Of a stretch of DNA of 64,000 bases, positions 37,123 through 48,245 are shown piece by piece. The translations under genes were made by a program, and so were the position numbers. Source of the DNA: Prostheceraeus crozeri (lineage: Eukaryota > Platyhelminthes > Polycladida > Euryleptidae); contig CAJQUW010011506.1 of the NCBI GenBank assembly GCA_907163375.1, positions 124,001-188,000 on the forward strand. Reading direction: 5' to 3'. Positions within the stretch are counted from its first letter, which is position 1. Each line of letters begins with the position of its first letter. The notes under the pieces are model-generated. The model was given only the letters and a program-made list of their open reading frames with translations, was not told where the DNA came from and ran no database searches.

Positions 37123-37194
37123 CAAATTTTCAGAGTCGTCATGATATACATCATATACCATATACAAAATACGTGAGATCTATAGGGCCTATAT
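37123..37194. repeat. 72-bp perfect direct repeat, copy 1
   Basis: From CAAATTTTCAGAGTCGTC to TATAGGGCCTATAT, identical base for base to 38144-38215. A partial ACGTGAGATCTATAGG echo follows at 37195-37212. Confidence 0.95.
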
Positions 37195-38143
37195 ACGTGA
37201 GATCTATAGGCCTTCATATAGAATTGAAAAATGTTATCCTATATAGATTAATATTACTTTATGTTTAAGATAATTTCCTTTCATATTTGCAGTGGTTAAG
37301 ATAACAGCTAAAATGAACTAATTATAATTGAAACTATACAGTAAAATATTAATTGATCAAAATTCTCACATTTTGGTGCACCGTGCACAGCCTAAGACTT
37401 AACCATCCACAATAAACCGTGATATGATTATTGTTTTTTGTGTACTATGGTTGTTTTTATTATGGCTTATTGCCAAATAACTTATTCTCTAATTATTTAA
37501 TTTGATCGCATGATATTTTTGACATTTTCGAATGCAATAGCTGACATGTTCTTCTACATTTTAACATCCAGAATTGGCTTAAAAGATTTACTGCCGAAAG
37601 GGGGGGGCAGTGAGTAACTTATAGTGGCAGCAAGGAGTTGCACTATTTCAATGTTCATATCATAAATAATAATTTTATTAATGTTCAATTCAATGATATA
37701 AATTTTACATATGATATTGAAAACTGCTCTTTGAAATTGATTAATGGATAAAAGGATCATTTGACTTGGAAACGACTTCCGTCTTATGAGAAATGTATAG
37801 GCTTTCAAAATTCTTTCTCCGAGAGATTCTATTGTGATAGATATCTGAATACTGATAAGCAATGATGGTAAAGAATGCTTCACTTAAGTGTGACTATAAC
37901 AAGTTCACTGAATTTAGTCATAAGTCATAAATGTTTATTCTGAAATATACAGAAAACGCAAAGCGATGGCCGCAAGGGCACTTAGAAGCAAGCGGTGATA
38001 ACGTGTTACATATGCATACGCGAAGTTTAGCATCAATAAAAAATACATGAGATATATACGTACGAGTATTTACAAATACACCAAGTGATCATGATGTACA
38101 TGCACATCATAAACAAATTATATGAGTTTAATTAACATATTTA

Positions 38144-38215
38144 CAAATTTTCAGAGTCGTCATGATATACATCATATACCATATACAAAATACGTGAGAT
38201 CTATAGGGCCTATAT
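38144..38215. repeat. 72-bp perfect direct repeat, copy 2
   Basis: Identical to 37123-37194 and 1021 bases away. The intervening sequence has no recognised coding content. Confidence 0.95.
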
Positions 38216-40905
38216 TTACAAATTTGAAGAGTGATGATCACGACATGATAAGAGTTCATTGGATGGGAGTCCTCACAATGGAGCAAAAGAGCGTAAACGC
38301 TTAACATCTAATACAAGAATGAATACAACAAAATCATCTATACAAAATTTACACTTTAATGATCATGGTCACAATATATACAAATTCACTCGGATCAATG
38401 AGATTGAGACTCTTCTTGATCTTCATTATGATGAGAATCATCTTCAATATGGAATGTAGGAATGTATCTAAATAAAATTTACCATCAGGTATAAAAAGCA
38501 CTTGTCAAATAATTTTATACGAAATCACATATTAGCAGTCACAGTATGAGCAAAATTCACTTAGATCAATTGATTTGAGTCTGTTCTTGAACATCATGAA
38601 GGTTGGAGCTTTCACTATTGAATCGTTTAATGAATTCCATATTTTGATGACGCGAAAGAAAAACAATCCACTGAGATAGTTCGAATTAACTTTAAAGAGA
38701 TAACTTTTAAGATTACTTTATTCTTTTAATGAGCACTCATTTGCAGAAGATATTTTAATAGTCGGAGTATATTCATAAGAGTCATAGTGTCTTAATAATG
38801 AGTGTGTTCACATAATTATCATCCATATTTATATACCTACCAAAGATAATGAGCCTTTCATTTTGACCGTCACTCTCATCGCCATATTTCTAACGATTCT
38901 GTTCTGGCTCAAGAGAGAAGAATGCATGAGAGTTAATGATAGCATGGCTTTGATCTCAATGTTGACCTGCGCACGCAAGCAGTTCGTGGTCACGTGAATT
39001 CCTGTGGTGACTGAGGTTGATAGTAGTTTGTCGCTGCTGCTCAGGAATTCCTTTTAAGTATGAATGAAGAGTTGTCACTTACAAATATTCGCAGCTTTAA
39101 TTCTCGGAATGAAAATTCAAATATTTCTCAAAATTCAATGATGGTTTTGATTTCAGTCACTGAAGTTAGAATTATTTCCTTAAAAGGGAAAAATGTTTTA
39201 AACGAAATGGTTTATTCGTGTGCGATTGCGCTCTTATTCAAGGCAAAGAAATTTAAAACAAACCAGGTGAATTGATGGCACTTTAGTCAGATGGCTCTAC
39301 ATAATAGTCGCTTTGACAAAGGTTGACATTAAGGGACACCAGATTTACTCACAGTCTATAAATAGCGTTAAAATGGGTCAAGACAAGCTACAAGATAGCT
39401 CCCAGTGATCAGTAGGCTCTAAGATAAGAAAATTATTAGTAAAATGTCTATTATCCTTGCGTCAACCGTACCTACCGTGCCGTACTAACTTTTCTATATA
39501 ACACAGTGACTGTCCGTACACCATGAAGCTACTGTACGACTGCACTGTACAGAACGTCAGCTTTGAGGACTGACTTTTTCTCCCCATTGGGAGAAGGGCG
39601 ATGACCTCCCCACCACCACCACCACCACCCCTTGGACCATCTCACAGCAGCACGGAGAAAGTGGGTCGACTCTGGGATGCTTTTACTTTTGCTCGGAATG
39701 TTGCTAACGTTTTACCTGACATTAATTTGATTTCATGGTGAGTCAAAATTCAGTGGAATATTGATGGAAATTTCAGATGCACTTAGTTGATAGATCTCAA
39801 GGTACAATGTCAATTAATATTTCGTTTTCTGTGTTAAATTGCTATTTTGCTAAATAAAGTAAGAATATCATCATTTCACAATTCAACATGAATTTTGTGT
39901 TATTTTCTGGAAAGTGTTATTTTTAGACTAGGAATAATAAAATTTGATCACATGTTTTGTTTAGTTTAGATTCTGTGTACATTTGAATAGTGAAAACTTG
40001 TTCAAGTAGTTATTATAGGATGCTATAATTCTTCCATTTGAAAGGATTTCATGCTGGAGTAGTTTTCGTGATTCTTCTCAAATTTAATCCTCAGCACGCC
40101 CCTCACGTTCGAAAATTATCACTTTCTCATTCTTGTCATGAGCATCACATGCGTCTACAGTATTAGGCTTTTCGATCATTAATGTCACAAAACTCGTTGA
40201 AACACTTAATGGAATATTTTGTACTACGACTATAATACGAGTATATCATTTGCACAGCGTAGACCTATTTTATTTTGTGATATATTAGTAAGCGCTATTT
40301 ATTGAAGAAAAAATTGTGTCTTTGCACCTCTCTTAAGTTGAGCATCATATTTGCATTAATTTATCATGGAAAGTAGCGCTATATTTGATATTATGATAGT
40401 GCTAGCATGCTGTAAAATAATTTGGGACCGGTCTGGACTTGTCTCAATAGCTGACCATTGTCCCAATGATTTTTGTATTTTATTATATTAAAACATTAAT
40501 TATTTTTACCCAAATATTCGAACAAGTTTCTTTTGTTTGAAGATCAGTGAACCTATGGTATGAGGAAATTACGCAATGTCTGATCTATTCATCCAACCCT
40601 CTTTAGTTTTCTCATTCTTGACAACAAAATCGTGAAGATTTCTGATGTGTTCAGGTTTGTTAGCTGGCACCTCCCTAATCTTGCTTCCCTTTCTCTGATC
40701 GTGTGTGAACTTCAGATAAGACTGTAGGTGTTGATGTTCATCTTTCTCAAGCACAAGCAGTTACTAATTTTAGCAAGTAATTAATCTCTACTGATTTCTA
40801 TGAAGCACGTCCACAGAAATGTCGCAGATCAACTCCAATTTTGAAAATTGTTACATGCATCTGCAATGATGTGCATCTTGTATGATAATTCATTTCACTT
40901 TGCAG

Positions 40906-41055
40906 TTTGTCAGCGGAGGGAGTTTGGATGGGTTGATTGGTGATCCGAGAGTCCTTTTATCATGGTCTGTGCGGGTGAAAATGGCGTTGGATATTGCTGA
41001 AGGAATGAGCTATCTTCACGAGCGTTCCATATGTCACCGCGATCTGACGTCAAAG
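40906..41055 (+). CDS. TESK: TESK-family kinase exon 4 (catalytic loop)
   Basis: Residues 175-224: FVSGGSLDGLI follows the hinge, SWSVRVKMALDIAEGMSYLH is helix E, and the catalytic loop is HRDLTSK with Asp220 as catalytic base. HRDLTSKN is the TESK form; LIM kinases usually read HRDLNSHN, which favours TESK. Acceptor TTTGCAG, donor AAG|GTAAGT, phase 0. Exactly 50 codons. Confidence 0.95.
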
Positions 41056-42630
41056 GTAAGTCCTTCGCTCGATGAAAGGTGATGTGAAGAAGAGACATTC
41101 AGACAGGCAGCCTAACCAGACTCATCTAGAATCAGATCAGACTTAGGTGAAACTACGAGTAGTTGTTTCATTTTCCATTAGGTTTTGTAACGTTCTTAAA
41201 CTCATAGTTCAATGAGAACGTCATACTTATGATAACAGACATTGAATTGTCGGAATGGAAGTGGGAAAACCTTTGGATTCCAGGGCAATGTTATGAGAAT
41301 AGGCAAGGTGCTGAGACCCATTCTCATATGAGAGAGTAGTGGTAAAGTATTCGATTAAAAAATTTTGGTACTTACGGGCTATCTCTCCCCCCCCAGGTTT
41401 TTAAATATGTCTAAAATCTGCAAATGTAAATCAATCATCACCAAACTTCAAGTAGACGTACTTATGTATATTTTCTATTCACATACAAAAATTTAAGCAG
41501 ATCAAACAAGTACTTTTTGCATTAGAGAGGATGACGTCAAGTGTAGCTATGCCAGCTGCTTGATCTGACTTTGTCTGTTCGACACATTATTCTTACTCGT
41601 GTGTGCATTGTTCTCTCTGCCCTCTTCATCTCGACGTCTCATCCACTGCCATTTTCATATCTTCCCACGACCACTACCCCACCACACATTTTTGAAGCTA
41701 ACAATTTTAGTATAAGAGATGTGGTCTGGTCATCATCATTTCACGAGTTGTCAGGAAATGACTTTGTTGACTTCAAGTGCTTTCTGCTGAGACGATGAGG
41801 TTAGAAGAAGTCAAATCAAACTCGAGACATCGCTGTACTTCAAGTTATGGTCCCTAATTCAAAAAGTACTTGTCTGATTTGCGCAAATTTTGGCATGTGG
41901 GTAGAAAATATGCTGACTTACGTGTGCCTAAAGTTTTGTGATGATTGATTCATTTCTACGAATTTAAGACTAATTTGAAAACTTGGGGGGGGAGATAACC
42001 CATAAGTACCCAGATTTTTTGTTGGCGAAGGGCGGTCGAGTAAACTTGTTGACGCAATGTAATCTTATGCTAGCCTTCGCTCAGCATATCAGATAACGAA
42101 GAGTTTTTTTTCAAAACCATTGGTACACGTGGGGAAAACCTTGAAACTATGAAAGGTTTCATTCAAGAGTTCGAATACCATTGATCCGCTTTTTTCGTTG
42201 TGTTAACAGTAGTAGCGGTCTTTGAACTTTAGGGGATCTGCTTTGGTCCGGATCATTGAATAATATCGCCTATTTACCTTTTATGAAAAATCAATTTTTG
42301 ATAATGAAAAGACAATAGTTGTGAATGCATTCCATGATGAAATATGATTATTGCAGCAATAATTGATAATAAATCCATGAAATCATATGAAACCGAGCTT
42401 AGGGACTAGTGGGGATTAAAATCATCATATGGGAATGGAATACCACAGTATTAGCTTGGAAAAGTAATGGTAATGGAAAAGAAAATACGTTTTCATGGAC
42501 AAGCCTGTGAATTACACGTGTTTATAGTTTATTTTGATCATTACAATAGATTTCAAGCCGATGATGACATTTTAATCGTTAAAATAATTTCTGCTTCCGA
42601 AAGGATCTTATTTGTATTTCTTATTTACAG
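41056..42630 (+). other. Kinase gene intron 4
   Basis: 1.6 kb, mostly filled by one inverted-end element at 41352-42030. Confidence 0.85.
41352..42030. mobile_element. DNA element with about 170-bp imperfect terminal inverted repeats
   Basis: The left end AAAAAATTTTGGTACTTACG with GGCTATCTC and a C-run is matched in reverse at the right end (G-run, GAGATAACCCATAAGTACC, AGATTTTTT). Similarity continues for about 170 bases to AAACAAGTACTTTTTG at 41503-41520 and its inverse at 41869-41884. The 340-base centre holds a 75-residue frame with no known motif and no transposase. Superfamily unknown. Confidence 0.7.
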
Positions 42631-42707
42631 AACATCTTATTCCGGAAGGACGGAGACGAATACACGTGCATCGTCGCTGATTTTGGTCTATCTCTCAATA
42701 TGAAACA
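42631..42707 (+). CDS. TESK: TESK-family kinase exon 5 (DFG motif)
   Basis: Residues 225-249 plus two bases of codon 250: NILFRKDGDEYTCIVADFGL then SLNMK. Asn225 completes the catalytic loop and DFG is at 241-243, both needed for metal binding. The donor is CA|GTGAGT (phase 2), preceded by TTATTTACAG at the 5' side. Confidence 0.95.
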
Positions 42708-43546
42708 GTGAGTGAATAAGCGGCTACATTGCAGTCGGATGTCACACAGGCCTTTAGCAACTTCTATTTTTCACAACATCCTGATAAGAGCCTACAGAAC
42801 AGTGCGACACCACTATGTCAGCGCTTCATATTATTAGGGCATGAGCATATAGTAACTAAAATTACCAGTCATCAAACGAAAGTGTTTAAAACATCGTAAT
42901 TATTCTTTTAATTTCAGAAACTGAAAAGTTGTTTGCAGATTATTATCTTCACTTTAATCTGTAAAACATAAATATTAGATACGCAAATATCGTTGAAGTT
43001 CATAGCTAAGTTCAGGGTGGCCTACGCCAAGTCACATCGCAATTGAAAATAGAGTCATCTTGTTGGCTCGATTCAAAGCAGCCAAGCCGCTTCTTTTAAT
43101 TGCGATTCAATCAACTTCTTGTATATTCGTTTTACGAAAGCCGATTTGTAAGAGCTGATTCGAATGTTGTCTCATTCGAATGATGCTTGTCTCTGATGAT
43201 GATCGTCATCATCATTTTCTAACATTTCTCAGCGATAAATTCAATATTGTTCCCAAAATTGTAGTGACTATTGCAATTTTAAATGCTTCTAGAAAGTTAA
43301 AACTATTTTTATGTCTGATTGGAAACGCAGAAGTATCCTAGAAATATATCTATCAAAAGTTAAAGGAATATTTACTAGTATTAAAAAGATGCATGTCACG
43401 CTTAAAATTTAACCATAGACATGTGCTTCAAAAATTCGTAATCACCGGCAAATGATTGTATATATTTTCACCAAGCAGTTTGGAAGGCATTATTTCATGT
43501 GATATGCTCGTTCTTTCTATTTGTCCTCCATCATGTACGTACTTAC

Positions 43547-43703
43547 CATCACATTGTACGCGAGTATCACACATAAGTTCGCCTAACGACTTCGAATGAC
43601 TCTCATTCGGACCTGTGCATACTTTGAAACTCGGTGACCTCATCATGACACCGTCGTCACGGTTTATTTCATGAAGTATATTTCCAGTGTCCTGAAAGCA
43701 TGC
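43547..43703 (-). CDS. Possible exon of an antisense gene nested in kinase intron 5
   Basis: On the minus strand a 157-base segment is bounded by acceptor TTGTTTCAG and donor GATG|GTAAGT. It reads ACFQDTGNILHEINRDDGVM onward through PSFKVCTGPNESHSKS to CDTRVQCDG, without stops and with protein-like composition. It starts in phase 0 and ends in phase 1. The segment at 44137-44261 upstream ends in phase 0, so the two would splice in frame. I recognise no domain. A chance open frame cannot be excluded. Confidence 0.4.
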
Positions 43704-44136
43704 CTGAAACAATTTAGTGGATATTTAACGCAGTTATATAAATTTACTAGACAAACAAACCTTTTCATTCAAATAAATTGATGTTCAATGTACCATTCAC
43801 TATACACATGCGTTCAAGAGTTTGCACTTTTCCGAAGTGAACTGAGTTAGTATTGATGCTTGACTCTGTAAGACCTCCCTGTCCTAAGGTTAAGAAAATA
43901 GATCAACAGCGAATCTTTCCATATTGTCTTAATTTGTGCTTCACAAATATTTGCCCTCTCGTATTGAATACTCAGACATAAGTAGATTCTCACGTAAGAC
44001 AACTGTGTTGTTGTTTTCTTTATCTAACCTATGTGCACAAACAGCGGATATACAAAACAATGGCTTAGAAATAGAAAAGTAGAAAGTATTCTATGAAAGA
44101 ATGTCAGCCATATCCTATGTTGGGACATTGCCTTAC

Positions 44137-44261
44137 TTTCATGATGCGCTCGATTTGTTTTTGAGAAATGCGAGGAAATTTACTGAAAATGTTTGAAGTT
44201 CGTTCGCTGTGGTAGCTGATCAGAAAAATGATTTGATTCACATGATCCCGACTTGAAATTC
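44137..44261 (-). CDS. Possible exon of an antisense gene nested in kinase intron 5
   Basis: A 125-base minus-strand segment between acceptor TTTACTGTAG and donor AAA|GTAAGG. After two bases completing a codon it reads ISSRDHVNQIIFLISYHSER then TSNIFSKFPRISQKQIERIM and K. It ends in phase 0, compatible with the next segment at 43547-43703. No known family. Preceding and following exons were not identified. Confidence 0.35.
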
Positions 44262-45587
44262 CTACAGTAAATGAATTATTTCCATGGATGTCTTTTTTAG
44301 TATGCTTCTTATGTAACAATGGGAAATATAACCGGTGAAAGATAAACGTTTAGTTTAACAAATTTATCAAAGTTCAACTAGCGCTGCAATATTGACAAAA
44401 TGATATTCTATTACTAATAACAGTAGTTAACATTAGTTTTTAGTACAAAGAAGGAGGAAATTCACACAAGCCATCGATAAACATGTGCGATGAGACAGGT
44501 ATTAGAATAAAAGGCGTCCGCAAGCAGAATTAAAGACACGAGCTATGTCGATCCATCTATGCTTTATTGAAGAAAGCAAGCAAATTACTAGATTGACATC
44601 AGAAATAGATTGTAAGAACGAATTGATGACATGCCGTCTTATCTAGTAACATAATTGTCAGCCCTCTGTGACTGCCAATGTCATGTGAATGACAGCAGTT
44701 CATCGCGAGAACGGAAAGAACAGCATTAAAGCACTCCCAAAACTTTATGGAATATATTTCATATTTGCAAACATTGTTCCGTTTCCGCGTAGCAGCATTA
44801 ATTGCAGTTGACGATTGACCCTCTACAAAAAGGAATATGTCAGTGTTATTCTGAATGTTTGAAGTAGTCAAAACAGGGACTTTTAGGTAAATAAAAATAT
44901 TACTTTGATTTGGGTAAATTGAAATTGCCTTTTTATTGATCGAAAAGTTTGTTTTCGATCATTTTGAATACATTTCTAATTGATTATTCTTCAAATATGT
45001 TCATATTTAGTTAATATCAATGCTATATTCATTTTCAAGTGTTTCCAATTAATCTTGATGCATCTTGGATCACAATTTAGGTAGAAAGTTCTTTTGTCAG
45101 CTTCATGAATGTTTCGCTGATTAGATATTTCTCATACGATGATGAAAGTCATCCCAGTAGCCATTTATAAGAGAATATAATGCTTACTAATTTAAATTAT
45201 TAGTTAAAGTAGTCCTAGGGAGGACTGATGGCGTTCTCCAATCCGCAAGTGTACAAAGGCAATGCTACTGTAACCATTGGATTGATCAGTTCTTAAAAGA
45301 ACTCAATGTAGCTTTCTCGTGGCAACGAATTAAAATTGATCAGCTTTGGCCCAATATCTGGTAAAAATGGAAATCTTAAGACTTGTAATACTACTCATTC
45401 TTGCTGTTAATATACTAATACCATAGATTCCAAACACTGCCGTATACACGTTCAAAACAGACGTCTAATATACTGTACCGACTACAGATGCTGATAGTGG
45501 AAATAGAATAAGACAATGGTCACCATAGGTTAAGGAAATTAAAAATGGATATTATAAAACAACAGGAAACCGATGAATAAAAATTGG

Positions 45588-45760
45588 AAAAGTGGAGGTA
45601 AAATATGGAAATACAACGATGCTACTACACCGATTACAAGTGAACTATATCTGACACTACACTAAGTGGATAAGTGGAAAGTGGATAATGGAGGTAAACA
45701 ATAGAACTACAATGACACTCTACTACACCGAAAGCAATGAAACTATACACACTATACCTA
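45588..45760. repeat. About 95-bp degenerate tandem duplication
   Basis: GTGGAGGTAAAATATGGAAA with TACAACGATG and CTACTACACCGA at about 45592-45640 recurs imperfectly as ATGGAGGTAAACAATAGAAC with TACAATGACA and CTACTACACCGA at about 45687-45735. Confidence 0.5.
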
Positions 45761-46089
45761 AGACTACACATGGAAAATACTATTTCTTCACTTGAATTTG
45801 TTATCGCCAGTTTCTTCATCCGTCTATAGTACTTCATGTAATTCCACATTTCTTCATTTGAATTACAATACATCGACCACTACTTCAGCTACCGATTAAG
45901 GGATATAAAACATAATACTGCAGTCCGTCAGTCATCAGCAGGTACTCGTCTAGTTGTGTTTCGACCCCTAACCTGAACACTCAAACCCAGACGAGCGGGG
46001 TCCCACACATAGTGGCTGACAAAATACTGAATAGGTAATGATATGTCTTGAAAGATATGTCATAAAGATAAATCAGACATCATTCAATT

Positions 46090-46245
46090 GTTGCGTTTCC
46101 CAAATGTAAACTGATCCTGTCATTAAATTCATCCCATCAATAAATACAGTATGCTTCTTGCGATCCGCACATGTAAACAAATCCTGTACATCAATCTTTG
46201 CCTTTTCGATTCCCACAAGTAAACAGATCCTGTTCATCCTCGAAT
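46090..46245. repeat. Short degenerate repeats of a GTAAACAGATCCTGTTCAT word
   Basis: The word occurs at about 46106, 46173 and 46219, each preceded by TTCCCA-like text. Spacing is irregular (67 and 46 bases). The 78-residue minus-strand frame over it is a by-product. Confidence 0.45.
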
Positions 46246-46737
46246 CCCATAAAGATGTAATCGCTGTGTGATGAATATGTAATCCGCCTTTACACAAACT
46301 TCGCCTCATACATCAAGACTTAACAATGGGAGCTCTCTCATTTCCCGTAAGCCACGCTAAGCGCTCTGTATTCACTCTTCACTCCCCCCTTAATAGTGAG
46401 AAATAAATTCACTTGTTATCTAAAGCAAAGAACATTTGAACAATGGCCTACGTCTCCGAAATTCATAGGGGATGGAATCGCACACTCTTTGAAAATGATG
46501 TTATATTCCAACAAATGTGTATGGAAGAACTAACTACCTAGCTAATAAAACATGGGGTCTGCGTCGTTGAATCACCATGTGCGTCGCTTAGATAGAGCTA
46601 AAGTACATACGAAAGCGTTTTTAATCCCACAATAATATGATTTAGGAGCACAGTAAAACTGAAAGTGTTGTGTTTTAGACATCATAACTAAACAGAATAT
46701 TTCGCTTTATCTAATGCAGCTATGTGGGCCTACTTAC

Positions 46738-46897
46738 GTCAAAGAAAAAGCACAAACACTCCTTTATTTTCTGGTCGACTTTCTATTGAGTTAAAAGTAA
46801 TACAACTCGACGATACTTCGGCGTCCGATTATATTGTTTTTAACTTCAATAGAAAATGGACCAGAAAAAGGTAGTTTGCATGTTTTTTCTTTTGCCG
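46738..46897. mobile_element. Near-perfect hairpin-forming element, about 160 bp (MITE candidate)
   Basis: Two 65-base arms face each other with a loop of about 30 bases: TTATTTTCTGGTCGACTTTC and TATTGAGTTAAAAGT on the left, ACTTCAATAGAAAATGGACC and AGAAAAAGG on the right, continuing outward with AGAAAAAGCACAAAC against its inverse. The whole unit would fold into one long stem. Confidence 0.65.
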
Positions 46898-48032
46898 TAA
46901 ATGTGCCTTTGATCTCCTGTCGTTTTATCAACCGTGTAAATAAAGTTATGATCTCTGTGTGCATTTCGAAATATTTAGTCTTCGGTTATTGAGCATTACT
47001 GTGACTTATGCTTATTTTGATTCAACTATTAAAATACCTACAGTCGATTTTACATACAACCTTGCACGGTATAGTGGCTCTTAAGATGCAACTTAGATGA
47101 TTTGCTTGTAATACACATGATCTGTGCTTTTGTAATCAAAGTCAGTGGATACTTTGAGAAGAAGATCATCTCAATTAAAAAGAGGGTAATCAGCAACTGT
47201 CCAAAGTAACTTATTTCACAGGCTGCAAGCCAACCCATTTATCATCTGTTCATATAGAGACATAGAATCATTTTCGGGGAAAGAGACCATACACCACGTA
47301 ACACTGTATCCCTCAAACCATACCCCTATGGTGAGAATCAAACGTTCAGTTCTTTTATATGGTATTATAGGTCAGTGTAGAGAGAGCAACTGTCTTCTAT
47401 ATTGCTGTGTATTTCAATATCCTTTTCAACACTTTGTCTTCTGTATCTTTATTAATTTTGTGTTGATTCTAGCGTTCACCGAGTTTCCAAAGTGAAGCAC
47501 ATCAAAGGACATAATAATGTTATTATCATTAAACTACTGTAGAATATGGAATCTTTTTTCTGCCATACATTATAATGGTTTGCTACATTCAAATAGAAAT
47601 GAATTCTAAATTACTGAGAGCGCATGTCTCAGTTGAAATTATTGTGTCAAATTCAAAATTTAATGTAAGTTGTTCCATTTGGCGTTAAATTTCTTATTTA
47701 GTGCTCTGTTTGTATTAATGGTAGAGACGTAGTCGAAGGCTCTCTACCTCTAGCATAATAGTTAATAAGGCCTTATTTTAGTCAAGATTTCATTCAGTTC
47801 ATTGGTAAATTGTATGTTCTGATGCTCACTTAATCGTTTTTCAAGGCATCTGGCTGCGTTATTTAAAGATTTGATATTTTGGGATTGTGGTGTCGTAAAT
47901 AGTATTAAGACATCAAAATTTCAGGGAACTTGGCTTTCCAATCAACTTTGAAAAACATTTCCTAACATTTCATAGTGACCATAAAAGGTAAAGATAGCAT
48001 ATTCAAGAATGCCGAAACAGAGAATCGTCATT

Positions 48033-48245
48033 CTAGGCTGACGTTATCACCGCATGGATGCCATATTCAGTCATGACAGGTGATCGAGGAAGATGGAAGA
48101 TCGCAAAGATCACGTGAACATGCACAGGTCTCATTGATATGTGAACATTTGAATGAAGTGTCGCGCTCGCCGTCACTGTTTCTCCACCGGTGAAGTCAGT
48201 TGACGTTGCTTCGAACGTGCAGAGAAACGTATTGAGCGACAACCT
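48033..48245 (-). CDS. Possible minus-strand exon, extracellular-type sequence
   Basis: After an acceptor CACCTTCCCTAG the minus frame reads RLSLNTFLCTFEATSTDFTG, GETVTASATLHSNVHI, then VHVHVIFAIFHLPRSPV and ends at a stop at 48033-48035, or at an internal donor GCG|GTGATA. It is GC-richer than its surroundings. The pattern G-E-T-V-x-A-x-A-x-L followed by V-x-V and LP recalls beta-sandwich repeats such as DUF11, but this is a weak resemblance. No partner exon was firmly linked. Confidence 0.3.
   Translation of the reverse strand, partial: RLSLNTFLCTFEATSTDFTGGETVTASATLHSNVHISMRPVHVHVIFAIFHLPRSPVMTEYGIHAVITSA

Larger units (their letters stand above)
32226..40905 (+). other. Kinase gene intron 3
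   Basis: 8.7 kb, rich in mobile-element debris (listed separately). A CAC/CCA-rich run lies at about 39605-39630. The minus-strand frame at 40569-40754 is lysine/glutamate-rich and of unknown origin; an in-frame stop just upstream and the lack of a usable acceptor argue against it being an exon. Confidence 0.85.

Noticed and set aside
40569..40754. Lysine-rich minus-strand frame as a terminal exon
   Set aside because: An in-frame TAA lies directly at the only nearby acceptor, so no splice could open the frame.
41571..41798. 75-residue frame inside the intron 4 element as a transposase
   Set aside because: Too short, no catalytic motif and low-complexity Pro/Thr content.
44599..44871. 90-residue minus-strand frame as an upstream exon of the antisense candidate
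   Set aside because: It has an acceptor-like TTTTTGTAG but no reasonable donor ending in phase 1.
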